From positions 26,431 through 90,430 of the forward strand of contig NKJD01000009.1 in assembly GCA_002256385.1 (NCBI GenBank): a stretch of 64,000 nt of DNA, written 5' to 3'. Both the position numbers and the translations under genes were made by a program. Origin of the DNA: Flavobacterium sp. BFFFF2. Its GTDB lineage: Bacteria; Bacteroidota; Bacteroidia; Flavobacteriales; Flavobacteriaceae. The notes beneath the pieces were generated by a model. That model saw nothing but the letters and a program-made list of their open reading frames with translations, did not search any database and was not told the DNA's origin. Within the stretch, counting starts at the first letter, position 1. Every line of letters begins with the position of its first letter. Of this stretch, positions 33,838 to 44,437 are shown one piece after another.

Positions 33838-33934
33838 TTGTGTTTGGTTTTGGGCGTCAAAAGTAACAAATTGATGGCGGAACGCCGCTTTAATTATTGT
33901 TAAAGCATTGATTACTTCTGCGCTGTTAACGACA

Positions 33935-33962
33935 TTTGACTTAATATATTGTATTACATTTG
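33935..33962 (+). promoter_or_regulatory. Candidate promoter for pssA
   Basis: TTTG (33935-33938), 16-nt spacer, TACATTTG (33955-33962). The spacing is slightly short. The ATG is 91 nt downstream. Confidence 0.45.
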
Positions 33963-34053
33963 CGGCCGCTGGCGATTACAACTTTTCATTTTTGACATGA
34001 TGGACGGCTGTTAAAAGTCAACTTTTTGGAAATGATAACTAGATCGATTACTT

Positions 34054-34752
34054 ATGAAATTGGCACGATTGGTACCCAATGCTTTTACGATGTTGAATTT
34101 AGGCTCGGGTTGCGTTGGTTTGATAGCTTTAACAGAACATCGCTTTGGATGGGCCTTGTTTTGGGTGGCCTTGGGCATTTTCTTTGACTTTTTTGATGGC
34201 TTTTTTGCACGTTTGCTGCATGTCAGCAGCCCATTAGGGATACAATTGGATTCTTTAGCCGACATGGTGACCAGCGGTGTAACGCCCGGCATGGCGGTAA
34301 TGATCACGCTATTAGATCGTTTTCCTTCGCACTCAATTTGGCCGTATTTGGGCTTTGTGATTACGTTAGGGTCATGTTACCGATTGGCCAAATTTAATTT
34401 AGATACCCGACAATCCGATTCATTCATTGGTTTGCCGACGCCAGCCAATGCCTTGTTTTTTTTAAGTTGGATGTTTCTGATTCAGCAAACACCCAATCTC
34501 TGGATGCCGTGGATGTCAAGCACGTCTTTGATTATGGTCATGGTGGGTTTAAGTGCTTGGGTCATGAATGCTGAAATACCCTTGTTTTCATTGAAAGTAA
34601 AAGCACCTTATAGCTGGCAGAAATACCAAGTACAGATTCTTTTTCTCTTATTTTCCATTGGTTGTATGGCCTTTTTACAATGGGCAGCCATCCCAATTAT
34701 CATATTGGTGTATGTACTTACTTCAGTAGTTGTTAAGCCAAAAAGCCATTAA
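34054..34752 (+). CDS. pssA: CDP-diacylglycerol--serine O-phosphatidyltransferase
   Basis: A 232-residue integral membrane enzyme making phosphatidylserine from CDP-diacylglycerol and serine, the first step to phosphatidylethanolamine. The CDP-alcohol phosphotransferase motif is present in full: DG..AR in FFDGFFARLL followed by G...D...D in PLGIQLDSLADMV. About seven to eight hydrophobic helices are predicted. Its end overlaps by 4 nt the end of the convergent serine ammonia-lyase gene; both proteins use serine, but opposite orientation means they are not an operon. Confidence 0.95.
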   Translation: MKLARLVPNAFTMLNLGSGCVGLIALTEHRFGWALFWVALGIFFDFFDGFFARLLHVSSPLGIQLDSLADMVTSGVTPGMAVMITLLDRFPSHSIWPYLGFVITLGSCYRLAKFNLDTRQSDSFIGLPTPANALFFLSWMFLIQQTPNLWMPWMSSTSLIMVMVGLSAWVMNAEIPLFSLKVKAPYSWQKYQVQILFLLFSIGCMAFLQWAAIPIIILVYVLTSVVVKPKSH

Positions 34753-36173
34753 CAATCGGCCATATTTACAGCTACTGCCAAGCCACCTTCTGATGTTTCT
34801 TTGTATTTAATGTTCATGTCCTGAGCCGTTTGCCACATCGTGTTAATCACTTTGTCAAGGGGCACTTTCGTGTCTTTGGCATCGGTCGACATAGCCAATT
34901 CTGCGGCATTAATCGCTTTGATCGCACCCATGGTGTTGCGTTCAATACATGGAATTTGCACCAATCCACCAATCGGATCGCAGGTTAAACCCAAATGATG
35001 CTCCATGGCAATTTCGGCTGCCACCAACACTTGTTCGGGGGTTCCGCCCATCAGTTCGCACAAAGCTGCCGCCGCCATGGCACTAGACACCCCAATTTCC
35101 GCTTGGCAGCCACCCATAGCTGCTGAAATAGTGGCACCTTTTTTGAAGATACTACCCATTTCGCCGGCTACCATCAAAAATTGATTGATTTGTTCAGCGC
35201 CTGCTTGGTGGTTTTCAATGACATAATAATACATCAAAACCGCCGGAATGACGCCCGCACTGCCATTGGTAGGGGCTGTAACCACCCGTCCTAAGGAGGC
35301 ATTTACTTCATTGACGGCCAAGGCAAAACAACTGACCCATTTTAAAATTTGACGAAATTTTACTTCTCGGGTTCTAATGGCAGCAATCCATTCTTCTGGA
35401 TTATTGTAAACAGCATCGCCAATTAGTTCTTTATGCATGTCAAAGGCGCGGCGTTTTACGTTGAGCCCACCTGGCAAAATGCCCTCGGTATGACAGCCCA
35501 CGTACATGCACTCAAGCATGGTTTTCCAAATGCGTTGCAATTCCGATTGAATGGTGGCTGCATCACGCATGGACAGTTCGTTGTCAAAAACGACAGCTGA
35601 TACAGATCTATTTTGCAGTTGTGTATAATTCAATAAATCATCGGCTGTATTAATGGGGTAGGGGAACCCACATTTGATGATCCATTTCTTTTGCGCATTG
35701 ATTCGTTCTTCGACCACCACAAAACCGCCTCCGATAGAGTAATAAGTTTCATGGAATTCAAAATTATTTCCCTTGGCCGTAAAAGTGAGGCCATTGGAAT
35801 GAAAAGGTAAAAATTGACGGTGAAAAGTAATGTGTTGGCTAGGGTCAAAATCAATAAAGTGCAGGTTGCCCAGTTTTAATTGTGTTGTTTCTTTGATTTG
35901 CTGCACAATGGCATGAATTTCTGGAACAGGGATGTATTCTGGATCTTGTCCACTCAGCCCCAACATGACGGCGTAATCGGTGGCGTGACCTTTGCCCGTC
36001 AGAGAAAGTGACCCATACAAATCCACTTGGATGCTTTCGATGGCATCTAAAGAGTGCACTTCTTGGAGCTCTTTCAAAAAGCGTTCTGCTGCCCGCCAAG
36101 GGCCCAATGTGTGTGAACTAGACGGACCTACCCCGATTTTGAGCATGTCGAAAACTGAAATACTTTCTTCCAT
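34749..36173 (-). CDS. sdaA: L-serine ammonia-lyase (iron-sulfur dependent, single chain)
   Basis: A 474-residue enzyme converting L-serine to pyruvate and ammonia. The beta-type domain begins with [20 protein letters not shown]; the alpha-type domain has [26 protein letters not shown] and [16 protein letters not shown], whose cysteines bind the 4Fe-4S cluster. The ATG at 36173 is chosen because the family begins just before [10 protein letters not shown]; an ATG at 36260 would add 29 residues of unusual sequence. A TATTTTTG box (36209-36202) lies between the two. Confidence 0.95.
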   Translation of the reverse strand: MEESISVFDMLKIGVGPSSSHTLGPWRAAERFLKELQEVHSLDAIESIQVDLYGSLSLTGKGHATDYAVMLGLSGQDPEYIPVPEIHAIVQQIKETTQLKLGNLHFIDFDPSQHITFHRQFLPFHSNGLTFTAKGNNFEFHETYYSIGGGFVVVEERINAQKKWIIKCGFPYPINTADDLLNYTQLQNRSVSAVVFDNELSMRDAATIQSELQRIWKTMLECMYVGCHTEGILPGGLNVKRRAFDMHKELIGDAVYNNPEEWIAAIRTREVKFRQILKWVSCFALAVNEVNASLGRVVTAPTNGSAGVIPAVLMYYYVIENHQAGAEQINQFLMVAGEMGSIFKKGATISAAMGGCQAEIGVSSAMAAAALCELMGGTPEQVLVAAEIAMEHHLGLTCDPIGGLVQIPCIERNTMGAIKAINAAELAMSTDAKDTKVPLDKVINTMWQTAQDMNIKYKETSEGGLAVAVNMADC

Positions 36174-36311
36174 CAATTTGTGGTCATTGGTTTGTTTGTC
36201 GCAAAAATAGGTTTTTTGCGAACCTTTCGCCCATAAACCTAAAATTTTGGTCGATTCCATAAAAAAAGCTTTCCGAAGAAAGCTATTTGTCCAAAAGGTA
36301 AAATGTAGCTA

Positions 36312-37151
36312 TTATTGCTTCTTCATGTTTTTCATTTCTTTTTCAATCATCTCGTAAAACTGGTCAATTTTGGGCAACACCACAATGCGCGTTCGGCGGT
36401 TGATGGCCCGGTTGTCGCTGGTGTTGTTGTCAACCAACGGAATGAATTCACTTCGGCCAGCGGCAATGAGCTGTTTGGGATTTACACCCAAATCTTTGGT
36501 TAACACCCTGATAATGGCTGTTGAACGTTTCACACTCAAATCCCAATTGTCAAGCAAAATGGCATTGCCCGTAAAAGGCACATTGTCGGTATGGCCTTCT
36601 ACCATGCATTCAAAGTCGGGTTTGCTATTGACGACTTTGGCCACTTTAGCCAACACTTCTTTCGCTTGTTCGCTTACTACGTACGAGCCGCTTTTAAATA
36701 ATAATTTATCTGCTATAGAAATGAATACCACCCCTTTATCTACGTTGACCTCAATGTCTGGATCATTGATGCCCACTGAACTTTTGAGGCTAGTAACCAA
36801 TGCCAAAGTAACGCTATCTTTTTTGGTTAACGCATCTTGTAATCGGTAAATTTTAAGGTCTTTTTCTTTTAAACTCTCCAATGACTTCTCCAAATTTTGT
36901 GCGCCTTTGGCCGTTAAATTGGTCAAATTGCCCACATTGTTGATGAGCTCTGAATTGTTGTTTTTGAGGTAGTCAGCTTGCTTACTAAGTGCGTCTTTTT
37001 CAGTCAGGCAAGTATTTAATTTAATGGTGCAAGTATTCAATAAATCTTGTACCTCTTTGTTTTTGGCTTCTAGTTCAGCGATTTTCTTTTTTGAACCGCA
37101 ACTGGCTAAAACCAAGGCAGCTCCCATGAAAATTAAAATTCGGCGTTTCAT
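36312..37151 (-). CDS. OmpA-family lipoprotein
   Basis: A 279-residue outer-membrane lipoprotein. The lipobox LVLASC places the lipidated Cys at 18. A long coiled coil follows (about 22-115), then an OmpA-like peptidoglycan-binding domain with VEGHTDNVPFTGN, NWDLSVKRSTAIIRVL and AAGRSEFIPLVDN...NRRTRIVV. It should tie the outer membrane to peptidoglycan, possibly as part of a motor-like or gliding complex given the coiled coil, but no partner genes are adjacent. A TATCTTTG box (37230-37223) suggests a 5' leader of about 65 nt. Confidence 0.93.
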   Translation of the reverse strand: MKRRILIFMGAALVLASCGSKKKIAELEAKNKEVQDLLNTCTIKLNTCLTEKDALSKQADYLKNNNSELINNVGNLTNLTAKGAQNLEKSLESLKEKDLKIYRLQDALTKKDSVTLALVTSLKSSVGINDPDIEVNVDKGVVFISIADKLLFKSGSYVVSEQAKEVLAKVAKVVNSKPDFECMVEGHTDNVPFTGNAILLDNWDLSVKRSTAIIRVLTKDLGVNPKQLIAAGRSEFIPLVDNNTSDNRAINRRTRIVVLPKIDQFYEMIEKEMKNMKKQ

Positions 37152-37310
37152 TTTTGATTATATTTAAAAGATGGTAAACAAATGATTATTTCATTTCATG
37201 TAATTTAACACATAAATGGTGGCAAAGATACAACCAACCATTGAGCTATAAAACGATGATTTTCCTAAAATATTGTTACATTTTTCTTTCAGAAAAAAAA
37301 CACGTACTCA

Positions 37311-38555
37311 CTATTCATAGCGCAATGCCTCAATCGGATCAAGTCGAGAAGCTTTGATGGCGGGGTATAAGCCCGAAACCAAGGCAACCACAAAACTCGT
37401 AATTACTGCTGCAATGATGGCCATCCAAGGAACGACAAAAGAAAATTCCAAAGCAGATGAAAGTGCATACCCAATTAATATACCGAATATGATGCCAAAC
37501 AGGCCACCCAATTGGCCTATGAGTAAGGTTTCAATAAAAAATTGCCAAGCAATGGTGTTTTTACGTGCGCCCAACGCTTTTCGGACCCCGATTTCGCGCG
37601 TTCGTTCTGTTACTGAAACAATCATGATGTTCATCAGCGCAATGGACGAGCCCAACACGGTAATGATACCGATAATCCAAGCGGCTACGCTTAAAACACC
37701 TGTCATTTCACCGATGCGTTGCACCAAATCGTCGCTGCGTGACAAGCCAAAATTGTCTTCTTCCACTGGACTTAAATTTCGAATTTGCCGAAAAGTAATT
37801 TGCGCTTCGTCAACCGCTTGGTCAAGCAAGGCCGTTTTTTCTACGCGGGTACTTATTGAATAGTTAATATTAGGGCTCGAAAATAAAGAGCGTGCAATTT
37901 GAATGGGGATAAAAAGCCGCAAATCTTGGCTCTTTCCAAAGGTGGATCCTTTTGCTTTGAGCACGCCAATCACTTTGAATTTCATGCCTCTAACACTCAA
38001 AATTTGGTTCAATGGGTTGATGTCTTTGAGCAGCCCTTTAGTTGCAAAATCAGATCCGACCACACAAAGTGGAATATTATGCGCCACATCGAGCGGGGTA
38101 AAATTGCGTCCTTGCTCTAATTGCAAGCCATTGTTGGCCAAATAATGGTCATCGACCCCTAAGACATTGATTTCTGGATCGGTTTTTTGGTTGTCAAATT
38201 TCACTTCTGCCGTTGAAGTGGCCGAAAAAGAAACAGAAGTATAGGTATATGGAAAATCGTATTTTTCACCAAAAGCTTTGGCTTGCGCAAAAGTAATAGA
38301 TGGGTTATATTTAACGGGCTCATCGCCAAAACGCCTGCTGGTATTGGCATATTGCTGCACCATAAACGTATTGGAACCCATGGACGCAAAATTGCTATTT
38401 AAGGTGTTTTCCAATGCCGAAACAATGGTTAAAATACCTACCAAAGCCGTAATACCAATGGCTATAATAACAATGGTTAAAATGGTTCTGAGTAATTGCG
38501 TACGAATGGCCATTCGTGCAATTTTGACATTTTCAAAAAATACACCTGCTTTCAT
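37311..38555 (-). CDS. ABC transporter permease, MacB/FtsX type
   Basis: A 414-residue permease with one N-terminal transmembrane helix (about 20-45), a periplasmic MacB core domain, and three C-terminal helices with the FtsX signature [20 protein letters not shown] and [12 protein letters not shown]. It ends [13 protein letters not shown], typical of the family. Members export lipoproteins, peptides or drugs, or signal mechanically across the envelope. No ATPase or membrane-fusion gene is next to it, so it must share these with other loci. Confidence 0.93.
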   Translation of the reverse strand: MKAGVFFENVKIARMAIRTQLLRTILTIVIIAIGITALVGILTIVSALENTLNSNFASMGSNTFMVQQYANTSRRFGDEPVKYNPSITFAQAKAFGEKYDFPYTYTSVSFSATSTAEVKFDNQKTDPEINVLGVDDHYLANNGLQLEQGRNFTPLDVAHNIPLCVVGSDFATKGLLKDINPLNQILSVRGMKFKVIGVLKAKGSTFGKSQDLRLFIPIQIARSLFSSPNINYSISTRVEKTALLDQAVDEAQITFRQIRNLSPVEEDNFGLSRSDDLVQRIGEMTGVLSVAAWIIGIITVLGSSIALMNIMIVSVTERTREIGVRKALGARKNTIAWQFFIETLLIGQLGGLFGIIFGILIGYALSSALEFSFVVPWMAIIAAVITSFVVALVSGLYPAIKASRLDPIEALRYE

Positions 38556-38664
38556 TACCTATTTGACCGTCAATTAATCGGTTTGTTACAATCTGCTGTG
38601 ATATTTTTTTTAGTGTGGCCCGAAAGTTGGATATTTGCCCCTTCAATTTATAGATTAAAATAAA

Positions 38665-40026
38665 ATGGCTCAAAAACCCAGCATTCCCAAAGGAACGCGC
38701 GATTTTTCATCCTTTGAAGTATCACGTCGGAATTACTTGTTTTCGGTACTTCGCACACAGTTTGAATGCTTTGGCTATCGGCCTATTGAAACCCCCACTT
38801 TTGAAAATTCAGAAACTTTGTTGGGTAAATATGGCGAAGAAGGCGATCGGTTGATTTTTAAAATATTGAATTCAGGTAATTTTTTAGAAGGCGTATCGGC
38901 GGAAGCATGGGAACAAGGCAATGCCAAAAAAATAGCCGCCCAAATCACCGAAAAAGCCCTTCGATATGATTTGACGGTGCCATTTGCCCGCTATGTGGTG
39001 ATGCACCAGAACGAACTAGAATTCCCTTTTAAACGCTACCAAATTCAACCTGTTTGGCGTGCCGATCGACCGCAAAAAGGCCGATTCCGCGAATTTTACC
39101 AATGCGATGCCGATGTGGTTGGGTCAAAATCATTGTGGCAAGAAGTGGAATTGGTCCAATTATATGATGCCGTTTTCACCCAGTTGGGTTTAAGCGGGGT
39201 AACCATTCAAATGAATAACCGCAAAATTTTGAGTGGTATAGCCGAAGTCATCGGTGCCTCTGACCAACTCATTGATTTTACGGTGGCTTTAGATAAATTA
39301 GATAAAATTGGGCAAGACGGCGTGGTCAAAGAAATGCGTGAAAAAGGCATTTCAGAAACGGCCATTGAAAAAGCGGAACCATTGTTTCAATTACAAGGTT
39401 CGGCCATTGATCAATTGAATACCTTACATTCATTGTTGCAAACCTCTGAAGTCGGCGTCAAAGGCATCGAAGAATTGCGTTTTATTGTGGAACAAATTTC
39501 GGCCATTGGCCTGCAATCGACCCAATTAAATATACAAGTGACCTTGGCCCGTGGGCTGAACTATTATACAGGCGCCATTTTTGAAGTATCGGCACCAGAA
39601 GGTGTGCAATTGGGTTCTATTGGTGGTGGTGGACGCTACGACGACCTGACAGGTATTTTTGGTCTTAAAGACAAGAGTGGGGTAGGGATTTCCTTTGGCC
39701 TTGACCGCATTTATTTGGTCATGGAGCAATTGGGCTTATTTCCAGAAACCATTGACCAAGGCACGCAAGTGTTATTTTTGCAAACACCGCAACTGTTGGC
39801 TGCGACATCCATGCAAGCGGTGATGCAATTAAGGAGAATGGGCATTAAAGCCGATTTATATCCGGACGATGTTAAAATTGATAAACAATTCAAATATGCC
39901 GAACGACTGCAAATTCCATGGATTGTAAAAGCAAAAACGGACAACAGGTGGGAATTTAAGCAGCTTTCAGACGGCGTTTCGGTTCAATTAAGCCTTGAAG
40001 ATTGGGCCGCGTTGATTAAAAAGTGA
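38665..40026 (+). CDS. hisS: Histidyl-tRNA synthetase
   Basis: A 453-residue class II synthetase. It shows the N-terminal [12 protein letters not shown], motif 2 [13 protein letters not shown], the histidine-binding segment [15 protein letters not shown], motif 3 [12 protein letters not shown], and the C-terminal anticodon-binding domain. It is followed by a promoter and two tRNA-Glu genes rather than being in an operon. No anomalies. Confidence 0.97.
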   Translation: MAQKPSIPKGTRDFSSFEVSRRNYLFSVLRTQFECFGYRPIETPTFENSETLLGKYGEEGDRLIFKILNSGNFLEGVSAEAWEQGNAKKIAAQITEKALRYDLTVPFARYVVMHQNELEFPFKRYQIQPVWRADRPQKGRFREFYQCDADVVGSKSLWQEVELVQLYDAVFTQLGLSGVTIQMNNRKILSGIAEVIGASDQLIDFTVALDKLDKIGQDGVVKEMREKGISETAIEKAEPLFQLQGSAIDQLNTLHSLLQTSEVGVKGIEELRFIVEQISAIGLQSTQLNIQVTLARGLNYYTGAIFEVSAPEGVQLGSIGGGGRYDDLTGIFGLKDKSGVGISFGLDRIYLVMEQLGLFPETIDQGTQVLFLQTPQLLAATSMQAVMQLRRMGIKADLYPDDVKIDKQFKYAERLQIPWIVKAKTDNRWEFKQLSDGVSVQLSLEDWAALIKK

Positions 40027-40129
40027 TTTATTCCTTGAAAATTTCAACTATTTTACATATTTAAACAATTGAATTTTAGGTGTTTAAATATTTTTTTAAG
40101 GTATGAGGATAAAAAAAATAAACTCAGAC

Positions 40130-40159
40130 TTGCTTAAATTGAAATTAGTTGTATTTTTG
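40130..40159 (+). promoter_or_regulatory. Promoter of the tRNA-Glu/rpsT cluster
   Basis: TTG (40130-40132), 19-nt spacer, TATTTTTG (40152-40159), then 18 nt to the first tRNA. Excellent match to the Bacteroidota consensus. Confidence 0.8.
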
Positions 40160-40177
40160 CATCCGCATTCGCAAGAT

Positions 40178-40249
40178 GGCCCGTTCGTCTATCGGTTAGG
40201 ACGCCAGGTTTTCATCCTGGTAAGAAGGGTTCGACTCCCTTACGGGCTA
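40178..40249 (+). tRNA. tRNA-Glu (TTC), copy 1
   Basis: A 72-nt cloverleaf: acceptor GGCCCGT/ACGGGCT, anticodon stem CCAGG/CCTGG with loop TTTTCAT (anticodon TTC), T-loop GGTTCGACTCC. CCA is not encoded. Confidence 0.96.
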
Positions 40250-40266
40250 CTATTTTACAGACCTCG

Positions 40267-40338
40267 GGTCCGTTCGTCTAGGGGTTAGGACGCCAGGTTT
40301 TCATCCTGGTAACAGGGGTTCGATTCCCCTACGGACTA
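40267..40338 (+). tRNA. tRNA-Glu (TTC), copy 2
   Basis: A second 72-nt tRNA-Glu, 17 nt after the first, with the same anticodon arm. Acceptor and T stems differ from copy 1 but stay paired (GGTCCGT/ACGGACT; GGGG/CCCC in the T arm). No encoded CCA. Confidence 0.96.
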
Positions 40339-40371
40339 CAAAAAATTAAAAACAGTAGAAAACATAATATA

Positions 40372-40623
40372 ATGGCAAATCATAAATCAGCTTTAAAACG
40401 TATCCGTAGCAACGAAAAGAAACGCGTGCTTAACAGATATCAGCATAAAACAACGCGTAACGCAATCAAATCAATCCGTATCACTACTGATAAAGCGGAA
40501 GCTGCTGCTAAGTTGGCTGCAGTGATTTCAATGATTGATAAATTGGCCAAGAAAAACGTAATTCATGACAACAAGGCTTCGAATTTGAAATCGAAGTTAA
40601 CACGTCACGTAAACAAATTATAG
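40372..40623 (+). CDS. rpsT: 30S ribosomal protein S20
   Basis: An 83-residue, very basic helical protein that binds 16S rRNA in the small subunit. It starts [18 protein letters not shown] and ends KLTRHVNKL, as expected for S20. It lies 33 nt behind the second tRNA-Glu with no own promoter seen, so it may be read from the tRNA promoter. A strong terminator follows. Confidence 0.97.
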   Translation: MANHKSALKRIRSNEKKRVLNRYQHKTTRNAIKSIRITTDKAEAAAKLAAVISMIDKLAKKNVIHDNKASNLKSKLTRHVNKL

Positions 40624-40647
40624 TCAGATCTTATCTGATGTAAACTA

Positions 40648-40672
40648 GGCTGTCTGTTGACAGCCTTTTTTT
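40648..40672 (+). terminator. Terminator after rpsT
   Basis: GGCTGTC-TGTT-GACAGCC followed by a T7 run. Confidence 0.9.
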
Positions 40673-40686
40673 GTTAGAATCAATCG

Positions 40687-41361
40687 ATGAAAACCATCAT
40701 TTCCTTTTTGTGTTTATGCCTGATTTGCGCAAGCACAATCATTTCTTGTTCTTCCCCACTTAAAGTTATTTCATTTACTGAAGCGGTGCAAGATTCTTTG
40801 CACGTCACTTTTCCGAAGGAATCATTTGTACAATTGTCACAATCAGATTCGCTGTGGCAATTGGACATGCGCTATACGACCTCCGATAATTTTCTGCACC
40901 AACCTTTATACCCATGCGAAGCCTGTTTTTTACGAAAACAAACAGCTATTCAATTATACAAAGCGGCACAATTGTTTCGTTCCATGGGATACACTATCCT
41001 TTTGTTTGATTGCTACCGGCCTTTATATATTCAAAAGAAGATGTGGAAGCAGCTGCCCGATGCCAATTATGTGGCCAATCCGAAAAAAGGATCCTTACAC
41101 AACCGCGGTGGGGCAGTTGATTTGAGTTTATTGGGTCCCAATGGCAAAGAAGTTGAAATGGGCACCGCTTTTGACGCCTTTACGCCCTTGGCTTGGCACA
41201 ATGCGGAAGGACTTTCAGAAGAAGCCAAAAAAAACCGACTTCTATTGAAATCGGTTATGGAACAATGTGGGTTTAAAGCTTTAAAAAGTGAATGGTGGCA
41301 TTATCATTTACCAGACATTTCAGACTATTCGCTCGAAAACAAAAAATGGCGTTGCCGTTAA
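40687..41361 (+). CDS. VanX-type D-Ala-D-Ala dipeptidase, lipoprotein
   Basis: A 224-residue zinc peptidase of family M15D. A lipobox with Cys21 (TIISCSS) suggests membrane anchoring in the cell envelope. The catalytic core is complete: FDCYRPLYIQ, zinc ligands His and Asp in SLHNRGGAVDLS, and the Glu/His pair in SEWWHYH. VanX/DdpX enzymes cleave D-Ala-D-Ala; in this setting it more likely serves cell-wall turnover than vancomycin resistance, as no vanH or vanA genes are seen. The gene ends overlapping a convergent hypothetical gene by 4 nt. Confidence 0.92.
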   Translation: MKTIISFLCLCLICASTIISCSSPLKVISFTEAVQDSLHVTFPKESFVQLSQSDSLWQLDMRYTTSDNFLHQPLYPCEACFLRKQTAIQLYKAAQLFRSMGYTILLFDCYRPLYIQKKMWKQLPDANYVANPKKGSLHNRGGAVDLSLLGPNGKEVEMGTAFDAFTPLAWHNAEGLSEEAKKNRLLLKSVMEQCGFKALKSEWWHYHLPDISDYSLENKKWRCR

Positions 41362-41936
41362 GGCTTCACGCAATTTAGGTAATCGATAAATAAACTTTCG
41401 GGGCTGTACGTTTTTTTGTCTGTTTCACTTACTAAATTTGATCTCATCGGATAATCGACTGTTTCAGTGGCATATTTTACCCGGATAAAAGAAAGCGGTG
41501 ATTTCATCAATTCGGCATAAGCTTCCTTTGGGATTAAAAATTTACCCGTCAACACGCGGTTTGAACTGTCATTTTGTCCTTTAATTAGCGTGCCGCACAA
41601 TTCGGTTCCTGCAAAAGGCAAGGTGACGATTTTATTGGAAAGCAATTGCAATACAATACGCGATGTTTTATCGAAACAGTAGGCAGGTAAAAAACCAGTA
41701 CTTTTTTGAATCTGTGTTACTTCCAGCATCACCGTCTGGTCTGTTTTGGCCAAGGACACATAAAACATCAATTGTTTGCCACCAAAAACCTTTTCATGCA
41801 ACATGACATCTTTGGTTGCTTTGTACGTGCCCAACGAATCTTTTACATCTGACGAGTATTCGCATGGTTTTTGAGCATGGGCGAAACCAGCGCCCAACAA
41901 AAGAGACAAGGTGATGAGGGTGTTTTTAATTGGCAT
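41358..41936 (-). CDS. Secreted hypothetical protein
   Basis: A 192-residue protein with a clear signal peptide (about 1-21, ending GFAHAQ). The mature part has four Cys, at the start, middle (PAYCFD, ELCGTL) and end (YLNCVKP), which could form two disulfides. It is predicted to be mostly beta. I do not recognise the family. It is monocistronic and convergent with the VanX-like gene. Confidence 0.8.
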   Translation of the reverse strand: MPIKNTLITLSLLLGAGFAHAQKPCEYSSDVKDSLGTYKATKDVMLHEKVFGGKQLMFYVSLAKTDQTVMLEVTQIQKSTGFLPAYCFDKTSRIVLQLLSNKIVTLPFAGTELCGTLIKGQNDSSNRVLTGKFLIPKEAYAELMKSPLSFIRVKYATETVDYPMRSNLVSETDKKTYSPESLFIDYLNCVKP

Positions 41937-42040
41937 AATACATGAAAGTTTAATAGGTGATAGAGTACTTATGATATCTAATTGAATTTGATTGGTTTAC
42001 AGGTTCATTCATACCCAATCAAAAGCAAATATCTATTTAA

Positions 42041-42430
42041 TTAGTCGTTTTTTTCTTTTCGTTTAATGATGTTTCTCAAAACAGCCTTTTCTTCATAATT
42101 TAAAACTTCTAAAGTAATAGGTTGTTTTTTAACGGTTTGACCATAAATGACATACAAATTTCCCCCTTCTTCTTTGTGGTTGCTTTTGGCAAAATCAACT
42201 TCGCCAAATTGCAAGGTGTTTTTTATGTCAATGGTGTCAATCCAATCTTCGCCCAAACGACGCGAAGCTTCAATGTCGTACATAAAAGGTTTGGAGCGCA
42301 AGGTTTTTAAAACACGGGCATTGGGGAAGTAATTGCAACTGGCATCTTTACCGGTTAACACCACGGCTACAAAAAAAAGCCCAATGGAAAACCCTACCAA
42401 ATAATAAGCAAAGCGATGTCTAAATCTCAT
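42041..42430 (-). CDS. Single-pass membrane protein, DUF4258-like
   Basis: A 129-residue protein with one N-terminal transmembrane helix (about 8-28, YYLVGFSIGLFFVAVVL) and a small periplasmic domain. The size and the position just behind ald match a DUF4258-type protein I associate with flavobacterial ald loci, but this is from memory and unverified. The gap to ald is 77 nt, so co-transcription is plausible. Function unknown. Confidence 0.75.
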   Translation of the reverse strand: MRFRHRFAYYLVGFSIGLFFVAVVLTGKDASCNYFPNARVLKTLRSKPFMYDIEASRRLGEDWIDTIDIKNTLQFGEVDFAKSNHKEEGGNLYVIYGQTVKKQPITLEVLNYEEKAVLRNIIKRKEKND

Positions 42431-42507
42431 AAGTAAATGGAATGTGTGCTGCTATAAGCGGTGCAAAAGTAACATAATTAAAGTAGAATTTTTGATTGAA
42501 ATCAGTA

Positions 42508-43701
42508 TTAAAAAACAATCAAATTGATGTCACTTTCAGGAATGCCAAACCACTCACCAATTGATTTGTTGGTTAAAATGCCGTGGTACATGTACACGCC
42601 GTGTTTCAAACCGCGGTCGCGCCGAATCGATTCTTCGATGCCGCCATCTTCGGCCACTTTTAATAAATAAGGGGTAATGATATTGCTGATGGATAAGGAA
42701 GCAGTTTTGGAATACCTAGAAGGAATATTGGGCACACAATAATGAATGACGCCACTTTTTAAAAAGGTCGGACGTTCATGGGTGGTAATTTCGGAGGTTT
42801 CAAAACAGCCACCTGTATCAATACTGACATCAATGATAATGGCACCCTTTTTCATGTGTTCCACCATCGTTTCGGTTACCATGACTGGGCAACGGTCTTT
42901 GCCGCGCATGGCACCAATAGCCACATCGCAGCGGCGCAAGGCTTTCAAAAGGCCCTTAGGTTGAATGGTGGAGGTGAAAACCCGGTGTTGCAAGGCGTTT
43001 TGCAAGCGCCGCAATTTTGTAATGGAATTGTCAAAAACTTTCACAGTAGCTCCCAAACCAAGTGCCGAACGAGCGGCAAATTCACCGACCGTGCCTGCCC
43101 CAATAATGACCACTTCGGTGGGGGCAACCCCAGTAATATTGCCAAATAACAAGCCTTTGCCCACTTGGGTATTAATCATGAGTTCGGAGGCGATTAAAAT
43201 GGAAGCGGTTCCGGCAATTTCGCTCAAAGTTTTAACTGCTGGATACGAGCCGTCTTCATCTTTAATATATTCGAAAGCTAAGGCCGTGGCCTTCTTTTTA
43301 GACATCGCTTCAAAATATTCTTTTTTACGTGTTTTTATTTGTAAAGCCGATATAATCAATGTGTTGGGTGCAATTTTTTCAATCTCTTGCATGGTCAAAG
43401 GCTCTACTTTTAAGAGCATCGGACACTGAAGCACTTTGTCTGTGTCTGATTCCACTTCAGCACCAGCAGCCGAATACTCGGCGTCAGAATAACTGGCACT
43501 TTCACCAGCTCCGCGCTCAATCATGACACGGTGTCCATGACTGGTCAACGACATCACGGCATCGGGCGTTAAGCAGATGCGGCGTTCCTGATAAGAAGTT
43601 TCTTTGGGAATCCCAATAAACAAGGCGCTTTTGTCGCGCACAATTTCCAATTTTTCTTCTTGTGGAAGCAACTGGTCTTTTGAAAAAGGAGTCAATGACA
43701 T
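42508..43701 (-). CDS. ald: Alanine dehydrogenase
   Basis: A 397-residue NAD-dependent enzyme interconverting alanine with pyruvate and ammonia. Key features: IGIPKETSYQERRICLTP with the substrate Arg and Lys region, MLLKVEPL, the Rossmann loop VVIIGAGTVGEFAAR, and GAMRGKDRCPVMVT. About 26 extra residues precede the usual start, as in other Bacteroidota homologues. The tsaE gene lies 45 nt upstream in the same direction. Confidence 0.95.
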   Translation of the reverse strand: MSLTPFSKDQLLPQEEKLEIVRDKSALFIGIPKETSYQERRICLTPDAVMSLTSHGHRVMIERGAGESASYSDAEYSAAGAEVESDTDKVLQCPMLLKVEPLTMQEIEKIAPNTLIISALQIKTRKKEYFEAMSKKKATALAFEYIKDEDGSYPAVKTLSEIAGTASILIASELMINTQVGKGLLFGNITGVAPTEVVIIGAGTVGEFAARSALGLGATVKVFDNSITKLRRLQNALQHRVFTSTIQPKGLLKALRRCDVAIGAMRGKDRCPVMVTETMVEHMKKGAIIIDVSIDTGGCFETSEITTHERPTFLKSGVIHYCVPNIPSRYSKTASLSISNIITPYLLKVAEDGGIEESIRRDRGLKHGVYMYHGILTNKSIGEWFGIPESDINLIVF

Positions 43702-43746
43702 GACAGCAAATTTAAACCCACTAAAATAATACTTTTAAATGCACCA

Positions 43747-44178
43747 TCAACCATTTTGAACCGTTTTAAGTTCCAATCTCCGACGATCGGCATCAACTAC
43801 CGTTAATTGAATAACGTGATACTGATCGGGTAATAAATTCGGTATGCGTTCGGCCCATTCAATCCAACATCTTTCACCCGAATAAAAGTAATCGTCCACA
43901 CCAATGTCGATGGCTTCTTGCTCCTTTTTTATCCGGTAAAAATCAAAGTGATATACCCATTTTTGATCGGGCAATCGATAGGGGTTCAACAAAGAAAAAG
44001 TGGGGCTCGAAGGCAGGTCTAATCCGTCCAAGGCCCGCAATAACGCGGCAGAAAGGGTCGTTTTACCGGCCCCCATTTCACCATTTAAAATAAGGATTGG
44101 ATGTGTTAAATGGCCAGTTAATTGTTGCGCCATTTGATCGATTTCGGCTAGTTGGTATTCAAAAATAAGCGTTTCCAT
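43747..44178 (-). CDS. tsaE: tRNA threonylcarbamoyladenosine biosynthesis ATPase TsaE
   Basis: A 143-residue P-loop ATPase required for the t6A modification at position 37 of ANN-decoding tRNAs, together with TsaB, TsaC and TsaD. The Walker A motif GEMGAGKTTLS, the substrate segment SSPTFSLLNPY, and the conserved YHFDFYRI and WIEWAERI motifs are all present. The ATG at 44178 fits the family; longer forms would add 26 irrelevant residues. A TATATTTG box (44190-44183) ends 4 nt before the ATG. Confidence 0.95.
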   Translation of the reverse strand: METLIFEYQLAEIDQMAQQLTGHLTHPILILNGEMGAGKTTLSAALLRALDGLDLPSSPTFSLLNPYRLPDQKWVYHFDFYRIKKEQEAIDIGVDDYFYSGERCWIEWAERIPNLLPDQYHVIQLTVVDADRRRLELKTVQNG

Positions 44179-44437
44179 GCGGCAAATATACAGGGTGTTG
44201 GCAAAGTAGGGAATCAAGACGGGGCAAATTTTAGGTAAAAGACCAGGCAATGCCATTTTAACAAATCAATCGTTTGGGCTTTCATTGCATAATTTGATAA
44301 AAACTCGGCAAAATATCCCCTCATTTTTAGTAGATAAACAATCAACCAAGCATCTTGTTCAAATATCGTAAAATGCGTGCTATTGACTTGGACAAAGCCA
44401 CTGAATGCGCTATATTTACCAATATCAAAAATAAAAC

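Noticed and set aside
40103..40288. 61-codon ORF over the tRNA-Glu genes
   Set aside because: It coincides with two clear tRNA genes.
40687..41361. Vancomycin resistance cluster
   Set aside because: Only the VanX-like dipeptidase is present; no vanH/vanA/vanRS neighbours.
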